Source of the DNA: an uncultured Bacteroidales bacterium
GTDB taxonomy: Bacteria > Bacteroidota > Bacteroidia > Bacteroidales > Bacteroidaceae
Assembly: GCA_945787885.1 (NCBI GenBank)
Contig: CALZJF010000025.1
Coordinates: forward strand, 1-33,985
Length of the DNA stretch: 33,985 nucleotides
Direction of reading: 5' to 3'
The notes beneath the pieces are model-generated. The model saw only the letters and a program-made list of their open reading frames with translations. It made no database searches and had not been told where the DNA came from. Positions 24,156-32,439 of this stretch are shown here, piece after piece. Within the stretch, counting starts at the first letter, position 1, and the number at the start of each line of letters is the position of its first letter. The translations under genes and the position numbers were made by a program.

Positions 24156-24437
24156 GAAACACGAAAATGCTCTCGAAAATCTGAATTGCCTTGAGGTGCG
24201 GACTGCAAGCAAATCTCCTCACCACTGCCTAACGGTCAAATGTGCCCTTTGCCACATCTATTTTCCCAGACACTCGTATAATCCGTGCGCCACAACACCC
24301 ACACATAATTTTTATTTGACCACGAATTGCACGGATTACACGAATATAGCGCGGCGGCATCCATACACATTCGGGAAATTCGCACTATTCGCGTTCAACA
24401 AAGACGCTATCTGCGGGACACGGCATTATAGTTGGCT
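24156..24437. other. Intergenic stretch with one inverted repeat
   Basis: TCGTATAATCCGTGC (24274-24288) and GCACGGATTACACGA (24329-24343) are inverted copies with one mismatch, about 40 bp apart. ATTCG words follow (24380-24400). Such GGATTAC/ACGAAT intergenic repeats are, as I recall, common in Bacteroidales. No gene is supported. The adjacent minus-strand gene ends at 24438. Confidence 0.5.
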
Positions 24438-25463
24438 TTAGAATTGCAGGGTGGTAAGGACGGGGAGATGGTCGCTCAGACCGCCATGCCACACCGTGCC
24501 GAGGAAGGTGCGACGGGGCTTATACAGACCGGGGGCAGGGGATTCGAGGAGATAATCGCGGACGAAAATCTGAGAGGAGGCGGCACGGAAGACTCCGCCG
24601 ACAAGACAATGGTCGATGTTCGACCACGCTCCGCGGTAGAAATAGCTGCCGCCTGCGCCCGAAGTCCTATCAACGGTGGGGGAGAGGAGGGTGAAACCTG
24701 CCTGACGGAGAGGCAGAAGGGCGGAATCGTCTGCCTCGGCATTCATGTCCCCCATGACAACGATGCGACACCGCTGCCGCACGCGCCGCAGGCTGTCGGC
24801 GGCGGCGACGACGGTCTGTACGGCTGCCTGACGAAAGGGGTGGGAACGGGCACTGCCGCCGCGCCGCGAGGGGAAATGCACTTGCAGGACATCGAGGGTG
24901 TCGCCTCGGAGGGTGACGCCTGTGCAGAGCAGGACGTCGCGCGTGGGGCGCGCCGCCGCCCGCGGAAGGCTGACGCGCAGCGAACGGTGGCTGATAAGGC
25001 GGAAGGTGAGGGGATGATAGAGCAGGGCGACGTTGATGCCGCGAGCGTCGGCTCCGCTCGCACACACATATTCATAGCCGAGGCGTGCGAGACGCGTGTG
25101 GCGCACGAGGGCTTCGAGTACGCTGTCGCCCTCCACCTCACACAGCCCGACCACGTCTATCGGCTCCAGTCCGCCGGCATCGAGCACCACGCGGGCTATG
25201 CCGTGGAGCTTTTGCGAAAAACGCCGGCGCGTCCAGGCGCAGGGGCCTTGTGGGAGGAAGTCGTCGTCGAGCGTCAGGGGGTTGTCGATGGTGTCGAAGA
25301 GGTTCTCCACGTTGTACGTCAGGAGTCGCAACGCTGTGCTGCCTCCATGATTGGCGTGGGCGGTGGCTGAGAGCCAGTCTTGCGCGGAGGCGACTCGGGG
25401 GGACATAAATGGGAAAGGGCAGAGGAGGAACAGGAAGAGGCTGAGGCGAAGCAGTGTTTTCAT
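24438..25463 (-). CDS. Secreted endonuclease/exonuclease/phosphatase-family protein
   Basis: An EEP-fold phosphodiesterase-like protein. Blocks in order are LRLLTYNVENLF, VVGLCEVEGD (metal-binding Glu), a conserved His-rich middle, IVVMGDMNAEADD (catalytic Asp/Asn), SNIDHCLVGG, and C-terminal GGLSDHLPVLTTLQF (SDH catalytic motif). The substrate could be DNA, RNA or a phospholipid head group; it cannot be told from sequence. The frame is open to 25577, but I choose ATG 25463. That gives a clean signal peptide (MKTLLRLSLFLFLLCPFPF ... ASAQ) and places the -7 box at 25539-25532 upstream. The mature protein is therefore probably periplasmic or secreted. It is divergent from the tubulin-like operon. 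Confidence 0.87.
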   Translation of the reverse strand: MKTLLRLSLFLFLLCPFPFMSPRVASAQDWLSATAHANHGGSTALRLLTYNVENLFDTIDNPLTLDDDFLPQGPCAWTRRRFSQKLHGIARVVLDAGGLEPIDVVGLCEVEGDSVLEALVRHTRLARLGYEYVCASGADARGINVALLYHPLTFRLISHRSLRVSLPRAAARPTRDVLLCTGVTLRGDTLDVLQVHFPSRRGGSARSHPFRQAAVQTVVAAADSLRRVRQRCRIVVMGDMNAEADDSALLPLRQAGFTLLSPTVDRTSGAGGSYFYRGAWSNIDHCLVGGVFRAASSQIFVRDYLLESPAPGLYKPRRTFLGTVWHGGLSDHLPVLTTLQF

Positions 25464-25531
25464 GGAGGTGAGGGCTTTAAGGCTATGAACGTGATGCACG
25501 AAACTGCGGGCGGGGAGGCGGCACCCCACTA

Positions 25532-25539
25532 CAAATTTA
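25532..25539 (-). promoter_or_regulatory. Putative -7 box for the EEP-family gene
   Basis: Minus-strand TAAATTTG is an exact TAnnTTTG match, about 70 nt before the chosen ATG at 25463. It lies inside the longer open frame, which supports the shorter start. Confidence 0.5.
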
Positions 25540-25721
25540 CGCACAACTGCCCACTCCGACGCTACGGGCAGGGACATATCTGCTGAAAAATCAAGACAGG
25601 GCGGAGATTTTCCATGTACGACGCACTCAAAACCTTATGGTAGAAACGACTCGGAAAGAAGAGTTTTTACGCTGATTCCTCTACAAAAACCTTCAAAAAA
25701 GCCTTTTTCCACAGACAAAAA

Positions 25722-25751
25722 TTGGACAGAAGGATATAATTTGTAAATTTG
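25722..25751 (+). promoter_or_regulatory. Putative promoter of the tubulin-like operon
   Basis: TAAATTTG (25744-25751) is an exact -7 box. TTGG at 25722-25725 lies 18 bp upstream, near the spacing expected for the -33 element. The first gene of the operon starts 67 bp downstream. Confidence 0.6.
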
Positions 25752-25818
25752 CAGTGCCAACTATAGGCTCTTTCTGTAAAAAACATCAACTATCCTTCAC
25801 AAAACAACATCTTGGTTT

Positions 25819-26364
25819 ATGCTCAGCCTCATCACTCCCAGCTTCGCCGACTTGCTGCTTGGCCTTCTCATCGGCTTCGGAGCCATCGTCGTGCTCATTG
25901 TCATCAGTCAGCTTCTGCGGCAACGCAGCTCTCACAGCATCTACAGCATCGGCATCAGCATAGCGGCGGGACTCTTCATCGCCGTGCAGGCAGGACTCTG
26001 GCTCAAGGCCGACGAACTCATAGAAGAGGCGGAACGAAAGGCAGCGATGCTGAACGGGGTGAAAGACATGGTGGACAACACCGTGCCGACGGACAGCATC
26101 GCCAACAGGATGGGCGAAGAGGTGGGGGAGATAGTCAGTGCGGGCAAGGAGGGACTGTTCAATCTGTTCTCCCTCTATGGCGCCGACATGATTGACCGCC
26201 TGCGCGACTTCCGCAATCACCGCATACTCTGGGGCGGCGTGGCGATGGCGCTGGGCCTCGTGCTGACGATGCTTGCCATGGGCGCTGGCGGCAGAAGCGG
26301 CGCGTCGAGGCGCGTCAGGCCCGTGGGCATGCACTCGTCGCGGGGCGGCAGAGGCAGGAGATAG
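25819..26364 (+). CDS. Small membrane protein, first gene of the tubulin-like operon
   Basis: I do not recognise a family. The 181-residue protein has two N-terminal transmembrane helices (about residues 7-31 and 41-62). A polar middle of about 65 residues with many Asp/Glu/Lys follows (DELIEEAERKAAMLNGVKDM). A third helix (ILWGGVAMALGLVLTMLAMGAGG, about 132-155, quoted by its first and last words) and a strongly basic, Gly/Arg-rich tail of about 25 residues complete it. The tail could contact nucleic acid, lipid head groups or acidic proteins. It precedes the tubulin-like gene by 68 bp on the same strand, behind a good promoter. I infer that it is a membrane partner of the GTPase. Confidence 0.8.
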   Translation: MLSLITPSFADLLLGLLIGFGAIVVLIVISQLLRQRSSHSIYSIGISIAAGLFIAVQAGLWLKADELIEEAERKAAMLNGVKDMVDNTVPTDSIANRMGEEVGEIVSAGKEGLFNLFSLYGADMIDRLRDFRNHRILWGGVAMALGLVLTMLAMGAGGRSGASRRVRPVGMHSSRGGRGRR

Positions 26365-26432
26365 AAGAAGAGAGGGGAGAAGAGAAAAGACAAACGCGAA
26401 ATACACATATATATAATATAAACCTTAACACT

Positions 26433-29400
26433 ATGGCAGAAAACCACATTATCGTAGGACTTGGCGGTACGGGCGGAAAAGTGTTGCGTACCTTCAAGAT
26501 GAGAATGTTTGAGGAATTCCCCAAATTTGAAGAACGCCAGAAGCAATCGGTAGCACTGCTCTACGTCGATACCACGATGGAGATGATGGGCATCGGACGC
26601 GATGACTTCAACGTGATGGGTCAGGATGCGTCGTTCACACAGAATGAGTTTCTCTTTATCAAGAGCAGCGCAGTGACGGAGATTATCGACAATGTAGAGA
26701 ACTATCCGCAGCTGAGGGGCATCGTCGGCAATGCTGCTGCCACTCGCAATGCCATCGGAAATCTTGGCGAGGCTGCCGGACAGAAGCGCCGCGCCGGACG
26801 CTTGCTCTTTGCAAAGAACGCCACGGAATACGTGAATGCGCTGAGAGATGCCTTCGCGCGCTGCAATACGGTGTCGCACAATAACAGCAAAATCGTACAC
26901 ATCATCGCGGGTCTGTGCGGCGGAACGGGTTCGGGCTCCATCATCGATGCCGTGGCCCAGACGCGCAAGACATGGCCCGACGCGAAAATCCTTGTCTATG
27001 TGATGATTCCGGAGCGCGACCTCCCGAAATCTGACATGGACAAGGGCAGATACTACCAGAACGGCTATGCCGCCCTCAGAGAACTCAACGCGCTGCAGAC
27101 GGGACAGCTCAAGCCGCACGATGTGTCGGGCAACGGCGAACCGCTCGACCTCTTCAATCCCGCTATCAAGGGCGTGGCAAACGGCATCACCGTCTATAGC
27201 AACGACAACGAGAACGGCATCACCGTCAATTCGTTTGAAGACCTTCCGAAAATCGTCAGCGACTATATCTATGCGCGCGTCTTCATCATCGACCCCACTA
27301 CGCCGGGAGTAGGCGACATCATCCGTGCCTACAACTCTGAGAACATGGACGACTTCGCCTATGAGTTTGACGAGGCTTACCCCGTGGAAGACGGCGTGGA
27401 AATGCCCATCAAGCGCACGAAGCTCGTCAGCTCGTTCGGACTCAAGCGCGTGGTCTATCCGGAATTCCGCATCCTGAAGCATATCGTCTATACCACGGGC
27501 GTGGATGTGCTCGAACAGAGCCTCTACGGAAACTGGGTGGAGAATGTGGGCTATGTGGATGAGGAGGTGAACAAGGACTATCGCGGCACGTATCTCAAGG
27601 AGGAGAACCTGGAACGCTGGAAGCTGAAGCTCGAATATCTGAGCTACGACAAGAAGGTGCTGGAGAACGATGAGCCCGTAGATACCTTCCGCGACATCTG
27701 GCAACGCCGCGTGCAGGACTGGGCGGAAGACTGCAAGCAGTACAGCTGCCCCCTGACGGAACTTCGCAACACGATCGACAAGATGTTCTGCACTGACTTC
27801 CGCGGCACGCAGAAATCCGTGGTCGATTACTTCAAGGGAAAGGTGCAGGCCCGAAAGGACATTGCCAGCGAAATCCGCAGAAACATTGAACGCGAAATCT
27901 TTGAACTCTGGAAGACGGGCGTCATCTCCATACTCGAACTCAAGCGCATCAGCGAAACGCTCTATGACTACGTCAACCAAAACCTACAGCAGGATCTCCG
28001 CAAGGCTATCAGCGAGAACGACAAGAAGAAGAAGGAACTGGACGAAACACTCGCAGCCATCCTCGACGACTGGCGCAACGTGGCCATCCTGCTACGCGCC
28101 CTGAACCGTCCGAAGTACTATGTGGAGTATCAGGAATGCCTCGTGAACTACTATGAGGTGTGTACGAAGGTGGAGGCTTATCAGTTTGCCCGCCAAATCC
28201 ATGCTTCGCTCGATGCTGAAATGCTGGCCATGCGCGACGAGATTGCGCAGTTCTGCGAGTTTATCTCTAAGGCTATCACCTCGACGAAGGAACTCGTGGC
28301 GGCTCAGCGCAAGAAGAACCCCGGGCTTGAGGATATGCGCGGAGCAGAAATAGAGGTCAGCGAGGAGCAGGGCATTGTCAGGTTTGAAGAGAAGCTACGC
28401 ATTGACAAGCAGGTGATTGACACCATGTCGGCAAGCCTGCGCAGGGAAATCGTGGGCGAGGCTCCCTTCACCAGCTTCGCACGCCTCATGCAGGGAAAGA
28501 CCATACAGAGCATACGCGCTGCCTTCGACACCACCATCGCCGAACAGGTGAAGGAGCGGCACAACGAGTTGCCTAAGACGGAGACGAAGGTGCTCGGACT
28601 GAGTGTGCTCACGCAGCTGCAGCAAAAGCTTGACGACAACAAGAAAATCAATGAGTTCGCTCACGACATCTTGCAGCAAAGCGGCGTTTACATCAATCTC
28701 GACAAGAACCAAATGACCATGTCGCTCGACAACAACCCGCTGCCGCAGGAGGGAACGAATGTCAATATGAGCGAAATCTTTGTCTGCCTGCCGAAACCTG
28801 AAACGGACGAACAGAAAGAGTTTGCGAAAGAACTCGCCACGGCTTTCAGAAATCAGGCTCCGCAGGGCATAAAGGCTCCGACCGTCTATACCGAGAGCAC
28901 GCGGAAGAACGAAATCTTCATCGTCACCATCAAATATGGCTTCCCCATGCGTGCCATCAGCTGGCTGGCTGACTATAAGAAGCGTTACGAGAACCTTCTC
29001 AACCAGCGCGACGACAACTCTAACCGCACGAACCGCATACTCCTCCACAGTGAGGGAACAGGCGAAACGCTGCCGAGCATATACGCGCTCCCCGCTGAGG
29101 CTGCACGCCGCCGCAAGGAGGAGATTCGCCAGCAGTTGCAGGCAGAACGCCAGCAGCCGCAGCAACAGCCGTTTGGGCCGCAGCAACAGCCGTATGGGCC
29201 GCAGCAACAGCCGTATGGGCCGCAGCAACAGCCGTATGGGCCGCAGCAACAGCCGTACGGGCCGCAGCAACAGCCGTACGGGCCGCAGCAACAGCCGTAT
29301 GGGCCGCAGCAACAGCCGTATGGGCCGCAGCAACAGCCGTACGGGCCACAGCAACAGCCGTACGGGCCACAGCAAACCATGAACAAGGGAGTAGTGCCTC

Positions 29401-29675
29401 CTCCGCCGCCGCAGCCCGTAGTGAACCTGCACCTCTATGTCAATGGCGTGACGGAAGGTCCATACGACTGGAATGTCTGCAAGCAGAAGGTGGCTTTCGG
29501 ACAACTGACGAAAGACACCCTCGTCTGGGAAGATGGCATGGCAGGATGGATGCCTGCAGGACAAGTGGCAAAGCTGCAACTCCTCTTCGCGCCCACACCG
29601 CCGCCACCGCCCGTGCAGACTACGCCGCCTACACCGCCTACTCCCCCCATGCCGCCTACACCGCCCATGCCGTGA
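26433..29675 (+). CDS. Tubulin/FtsZ-like GTPase (Tubulin_2 type) with heptad tail, GYF_2 domain and proline-rich end
   Basis: A 1080-residue cytoplasmic protein. The N-terminal GLGGTGGKVLR (residues 9-19) is the first nucleotide loop. CGGTGSGS (162-169) is the tubulin signature loop that binds GTP phosphates, followed by DAV and MIPERDLPKS typical of the Tubulin_2 group. Residues about 440-700 are long, charged and helical. Residues 910-979 are ten heptads QQQPFGP/QQQPYGP. A short PPPPP stretch leads to a GYF_2 domain (about 999-1053: LYVNGVTEGPYDW ... LVWEDGMAGWMPAGQV), and the end is PPPPPVQTTPPTPPTPPMPP-like. Related bacterial FtsZ-like families have been proposed to remodel membranes rather than drive division. 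Here polymerisation is an inference. Membrane and MORN-protein genes flank it. Confidence 0.88.
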   Translation: MAENHIIVGLGGTGGKVLRTFKMRMFEEFPKFEERQKQSVALLYVDTTMEMMGIGRDDFNVMGQDASFTQNEFLFIKSSAVTEIIDNVENYPQLRGIVGNAAATRNAIGNLGEAAGQKRRAGRLLFAKNATEYVNALRDAFARCNTVSHNNSKIVHIIAGLCGGTGSGSIIDAVAQTRKTWPDAKILVYVMIPERDLPKSDMDKGRYYQNGYAALRELNALQTGQLKPHDVSGNGEPLDLFNPAIKGVANGITVYSNDNENGITVNSFEDLPKIVSDYIYARVFIIDPTTPGVGDIIRAYNSENMDDFAYEFDEAYPVEDGVEMPIKRTKLVSSFGLKRVVYPEFRILKHIVYTTGVDVLEQSLYGNWVENVGYVDEEVNKDYRGTYLKEENLERWKLKLEYLSYDKKVLENDEPVDTFRDIWQRRVQDWAEDCKQYSCPLTELRNTIDKMFCTDFRGTQKSVVDYFKGKVQARKDIASEIRRNIEREIFELWKTGVISILELKRISETLYDYVNQNLQQDLRKAISENDKKKKELDETLAAILDDWRNVAILLRALNRPKYYVEYQECLVNYYEVCTKVEAYQFARQIHASLDAEMLAMRDEIAQFCEFISKAITSTKELVAAQRKKNPGLEDMRGAEIEVSEEQGIVRFEEKLRIDKQVIDTMSASLRREIVGEAPFTSFARLMQGKTIQSIRAAFDTTIAEQVKERHNELPKTETKVLGLSVLTQLQQKLDDNKKINEFAHDILQQSGVYINLDKNQMTMSLDNNPLPQEGTNVNMSEIFVCLPKPETDEQKEFAKELATAFRNQAPQGIKAPTVYTESTRKNEIFIVTIKYGFPMRAISWLADYKKRYENLLNQRDDNSNRTNRILLHSEGTGETLPSIYALPAEAARRRKEEIRQQLQAERQQPQQQPFGPQQQPYGPQQQPYGPQQQPYGPQQQPYGPQQQPYGPQQQPYGPQQQPYGPQQQPYGPQQQPYGPQQTMNKGVVPPPPPQPVVNLHLYVNGVTEGPYDWNVCKQKVAFGQLTKDTLVWEDGMAGWMPAGQVAKLQLLFAPTPPPPPVQTTPPTPPTPPMPPTPPMP
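29160..29369 (+). repeat. In-frame 21-bp tandem repeat encoding ten QQQPYGP heptads
   Basis: Ten 21-bp units, nearly identical to CAGCAACAGCCGTATGGGCC(G), encode one QQQPFGP and nine QQQPYGP. Differences are almost all synonymous (TAT/TAC, CCG/CCA), suggesting recent expansion under protein-level constraint. The copy number could vary between strains. Confidence 0.97.
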
Positions 29676-29712
29676 GAAGGGGGACGATAACAGAAATAAC
29701 ATCACTTAACGT

Positions 29713-29748
29713 TCAGGTCGCAGGGCGAAGAAGGCCCTGCGGCCCTGA
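29713..29748 (+). terminator. Intercistronic hairpin after the tubulin-like gene
   Basis: CGCAGGGC (29719-29726) pairs perfectly with GCCCTGCG (29734-29741) around a 7-nt loop. TCAGG and CCTGA extend it. No T tract follows, so it is more likely an RNA-stability or partial-termination element between the tubulin-like and zinc-ribbon genes than a full terminator. Confidence 0.6.
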
Positions 29749-29785
29749 CTAATCCTTACATACACATATATATATATATAATATT

Positions 29786-30556
29786 ATGAGAAAGAGCGAA
29801 AGAAGAATACAGAAATACGGCAAGTGCATGAAGGAAGGATGCGAGAACTATCGCAAAGCACTACCCGTCGTGGGCGAAATGATTTGCCCGAAGTGTAAGC
29901 AGAAACTCATCGAATGCCCGCCACCGACTCCTCCAACGCCCATCTGGAAATATGTTGCTGGGGGCTGTCTCGCTCTGGCAGTATGCGTGGGCGGATATTA
30001 CGGCATTTCGAGCTGGCTGAACAGCTCCGACACGCCGAACACGGTGGTAGAAGAAAATCAAGGTGCTGCGAACGCGCCCGAACAGCTGCCTCAAACCGCT
30101 AACGAGCCAAAGGGAAAACAGCAGGAAGAACCGAAAGCACAGACTGACGACGATGGCGAAAAGCTCGTGGACCAAACGCTGAAGAACAAGGAAGCTGCTG
30201 AGGCTGAAGCTGCCGCCAAGGCAAAGGCTGAGGCTGAGGCCAAGGCTAAAGCTGCAGCTGAGGCGAAGAAGAAAAAGCAGCAGACATCCACCTCCACAAA
30301 GACTACTACCGAGACTACTCCTGCTGTGGCTGGCTCCATCAACCTGGGCTACGCCACCTACACGGGACAGACGAAGAACGGAAAGCCACACGGAAAGGGT
30401 AAGCTCGTCTATAAACAGACGCGCAAAATCGTGGCTTCCCAAAGTCATACCGCTGCGCCGGGCGACACCTACGAGGGACAATTCCGCGACGGAAAGGTTT
30501 CGGGAGGTCCAGGCGTATGGACGCATGGTGGCGTACAGACCACTATCAACCCATGA
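29786..30556 (+). CDS. Zinc ribbon - transmembrane - MORN repeat protein
   Basis: I know of no named function. The 256-residue protein begins with a putative zinc ribbon (C14-x4-C19 and C34-x2-C37, with C44 nearby). A juxtamembrane proline stretch, CPPPTPPTP (44-52), is followed by one transmembrane helix (about 56-75). A Gln/Glu-rich stretch and an Ala/Glu/Lys helix likely to be coiled (about 128-166) follow. The end has two MORN-like repeats (YTGQTKNGKPHGKGKLVY and YEGQFRDGKVSGGPGVW). The predicted topology puts the zinc ribbon in the cytoplasm and MORN outside. The N-terminal part would be available to the tubulin-like protein. Its stop overlaps the next start (ATGA at 30553-30556). Confidence 0.82.
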   Translation: MRKSERRIQKYGKCMKEGCENYRKALPVVGEMICPKCKQKLIECPPPTPPTPIWKYVAGGCLALAVCVGGYYGISSWLNSSDTPNTVVEENQGAANAPEQLPQTANEPKGKQQEEPKAQTDDDGEKLVDQTLKNKEAAEAEAAAKAKAEAEAKAKAAAEAKKKKQQTSTSTKTTTETTPAVAGSINLGYATYTGQTKNGKPHGKGKLVYKQTRKIVASQSHTAAPGDTYEGQFRDGKVSGGPGVWTHGGVQTTINP

Positions 30557-31644
30557 AACGCTTTTTCCTGACCGCACTGCTGGGGCTGGCAGCCATGATG
30601 GCCGTGGCTGCCGGCTTCCGCACTGTGCGGCTGGCAGAGATTGCACGAGCAGTCAGCCTGCCCACTAAGGCTATGGAGGGAAGCACTGACAGTATCTTCT
30701 TCCGTAACCGCCCGCTGCGCATTTGCTATAACCAGACGGGAGACATCGCACACATCGGCTACAAAATCTTCTCTGACCCGCAGCTGGAATATGCAGCACC
30801 GCGGCCCTTGCTCATCTATCTCGAACGCTATCTCCTCGAAACGCAGATTCCGCACCTCAACGACCGTCTGGTCTATGCTGAAGAAGTGAAGGTGAGAGAG
30901 GGCAAAATCAACATGCTCTTCCGCGTCAAGGACGATACGCCCATAGGCGTCGAGGAGAAACAACGCAAAATGTATCGCATCACCTTTGGAATGACCGAGG
31001 GCGAGAACCTTGTGCTGGACGTGAAGTGTAACAGCCAGTTCATGCTGGGGGCAGACATCGTGGAACTGGAACGCAATATGATGCGCGACTTGCCCAGATT
31101 TCCCCAAACACTGACGGCTGAAGACTGGAGTGCTGAGGCTACGACGCGCATTGATGACAATCTGTTGATTTGCAGAGAAGCTGCCTTCTTGGACAAGGAC
31201 ATTCGGAGCGATGTGTATCTAACGGTCGATGGAAAAGGCAAACGCAGCATTTACTGCAACACCAAGAATCCTTGGCGCAGCACACAAAACATTTTCCTCA
31301 CGGGCGAGACGGAAATGCCCGTGCCCGTGAAGGCATACGTCAGATGCTACGAGGCGAGCGCCGATACGCTCAGCATTTCGCTGCAACAGCTCCTGGGCTA
31401 CTGCCGACAGGAGGGGTGCCGACTCTATTTCGGCATCAAAAGCCAGGACGACTCGCTCGTTCACGCCACGCTCTATGCCCTTTCAAACGAAATGTCATTC
31501 TGCCACGTCGTTTCCGCAGAGATTCCTACCTCGTTCATACAGCAAATAGCGCAGAAAAGCCTCACCGCGCCCATCGCCTGCACCATCTATCCCTACGTGC
31601 CACTCCACTATCTGGACGAAAAATTCTTCAGGATAGCTGACTAA
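30553..31644 (+). CDS. Exported or membrane-anchored protein of unknown function
   Basis: I do not recognise a family. I choose ATG 30553, twelve codons inside the longest frame. It overlaps the upstream stop as ATGA, indicating translational coupling, and it opens with a signal or anchor sequence (MKRFFLTALLGLAAMMAVAAG). The 363-residue mature part is mixed alpha/beta with no recognisable catalytic motif. It includes repeated charged segments (YAEEVKVREGKINMLFRVKDDTP) and several Cys (CNSQ, CREA, CNTK, CYEA, CRQEGC). Repeated beta-strand patterns in residues 120-230 suggest a beta-sandwich-like part. Tight coupling to the zinc ribbon-MORN gene suggests they form a complex across the inner membrane. 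Confidence 0.78.
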   Translation: MKRFFLTALLGLAAMMAVAAGFRTVRLAEIARAVSLPTKAMEGSTDSIFFRNRPLRICYNQTGDIAHIGYKIFSDPQLEYAAPRPLLIYLERYLLETQIPHLNDRLVYAEEVKVREGKINMLFRVKDDTPIGVEEKQRKMYRITFGMTEGENLVLDVKCNSQFMLGADIVELERNMMRDLPRFPQTLTAEDWSAEATTRIDDNLLICREAAFLDKDIRSDVYLTVDGKGKRSIYCNTKNPWRSTQNIFLTGETEMPVPVKAYVRCYEASADTLSISLQQLLGYCRQEGCRLYFGIKSQDDSLVHATLYALSNEMSFCHVVSAEIPTSFIQQIAQKSLTAPIACTIYPYVPLHYLDEKFFRIAD

Positions 31645-31703
31645 GCCATCGCATGCCGCCCCCCTACTCCCAACGAACCATCTAACCCCACTGAAAACGA
31701 GAC

Positions 31704-32405
31704 ATGAAACAGAGACTAACATCCATCATCACGATGGTCTGCGCGCTCTTCATACACTGCTCCCTACTTTCTGCACAGAACAATGAAGAGATGAAGCGCA
31801 CCATCAACAGCATCAAGAAAGACAATAGCTATATCTATGCTGAAACCACCGCCGAAACGCCAGAGGCCTCGCAGAAATTGGCAGAGGAAATCCTGATGAA
31901 GAACGTCAAAGAGTGGGCCATGAGCCAGAGAAAACTCAAGAAAGCTGACCACCTCATCATCAAAAACACCAAAAACGCCATGGAGAGCATGGCTCTGCCG
32001 AGAGGAAACATGTTCAGATGCTTCGTCTATGTCAGCAAGAAGAACATCGAAGGCGCAGACAATGCCATGACCACTGCCAACGAGGGCAAGGCCGATGCCA
32101 ATGCTCCTGCCGCAACGCCCTCGCCTGCCACTCCCGACATCGTGACAAAAGTGATGGCATGCAAGAATTTCAATGAGCTGAAGGCTTGCATGACGAAGGC
32201 AAAGATAGACAAAGCCATCGAAAACTATGATGCCTTCGAGAACATTGACAATCACGACCCTTACTATATGGCCATCTACAACCGCCAGTATCAGGTGGTG
32301 GCAGTGCTTACGCCTGGCCCTGACCGCACGAACGTAGCGACGGGACAGCCTGACGCCGTCAAGAACTATAGCGGATGCGGTGCCATCTGCTTCCGCCTGC
32401 CATAA
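31704..32405 (+). CDS. Secreted protein of unknown function
   Basis: A 233-residue protein with a clear signal peptide (MKQRLTSIITMVCALFIHCSLLSAQ). The first mature half is helical and polar (NSIKKDNSYIYAETTAETPEASQKLAEEILMKNVKEW). This 'YIYAET..T..EAS..A...L' pattern faintly resembles small envelope proteins of the LPP20/DUF-type, but I cannot assign it. An Ala/Pro/Thr-rich linker (about 128-150) precedes a C-terminal domain with the block MACKNFNELKACMTKAKIDKAIENYDAF. It ends in SGCGAICFRLP, whose two Cys could form a disulfide. It lies 59 bp after the previous gene on the same strand. Confidence 0.78.
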   Translation: MKQRLTSIITMVCALFIHCSLLSAQNNEEMKRTINSIKKDNSYIYAETTAETPEASQKLAEEILMKNVKEWAMSQRKLKKADHLIIKNTKNAMESMALPRGNMFRCFVYVSKKNIEGADNAMTTANEGKADANAPAATPSPATPDIVTKVMACKNFNELKACMTKAKIDKAIENYDAFENIDNHDPYYMAIYNRQYQVVAVLTPGPDRTNVATGQPDAVKNYSGCGAICFRLP

Positions 32406-32439
32406 ATTCTCGCCAAGATAAATAGAAAGACGGACTAAA

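Noticed and set aside
26399-26432. TA-rich tracts before the GTPase (26404-26420) and zinc-ribbon (29757-29780) starts as regulatory elements
   Set aside because: AT-rich leaders without Shine-Dalgarno sequences are normal for Bacteroidota, so nothing specific can be claimed.
28395-29705. 436-codon minus-strand frame over the GTPase C-terminus
   Set aside because: It is a shadow of the heptad-repeat and proline-rich coding sequence. Its repeats are just the complement of the QQQPYGP array.
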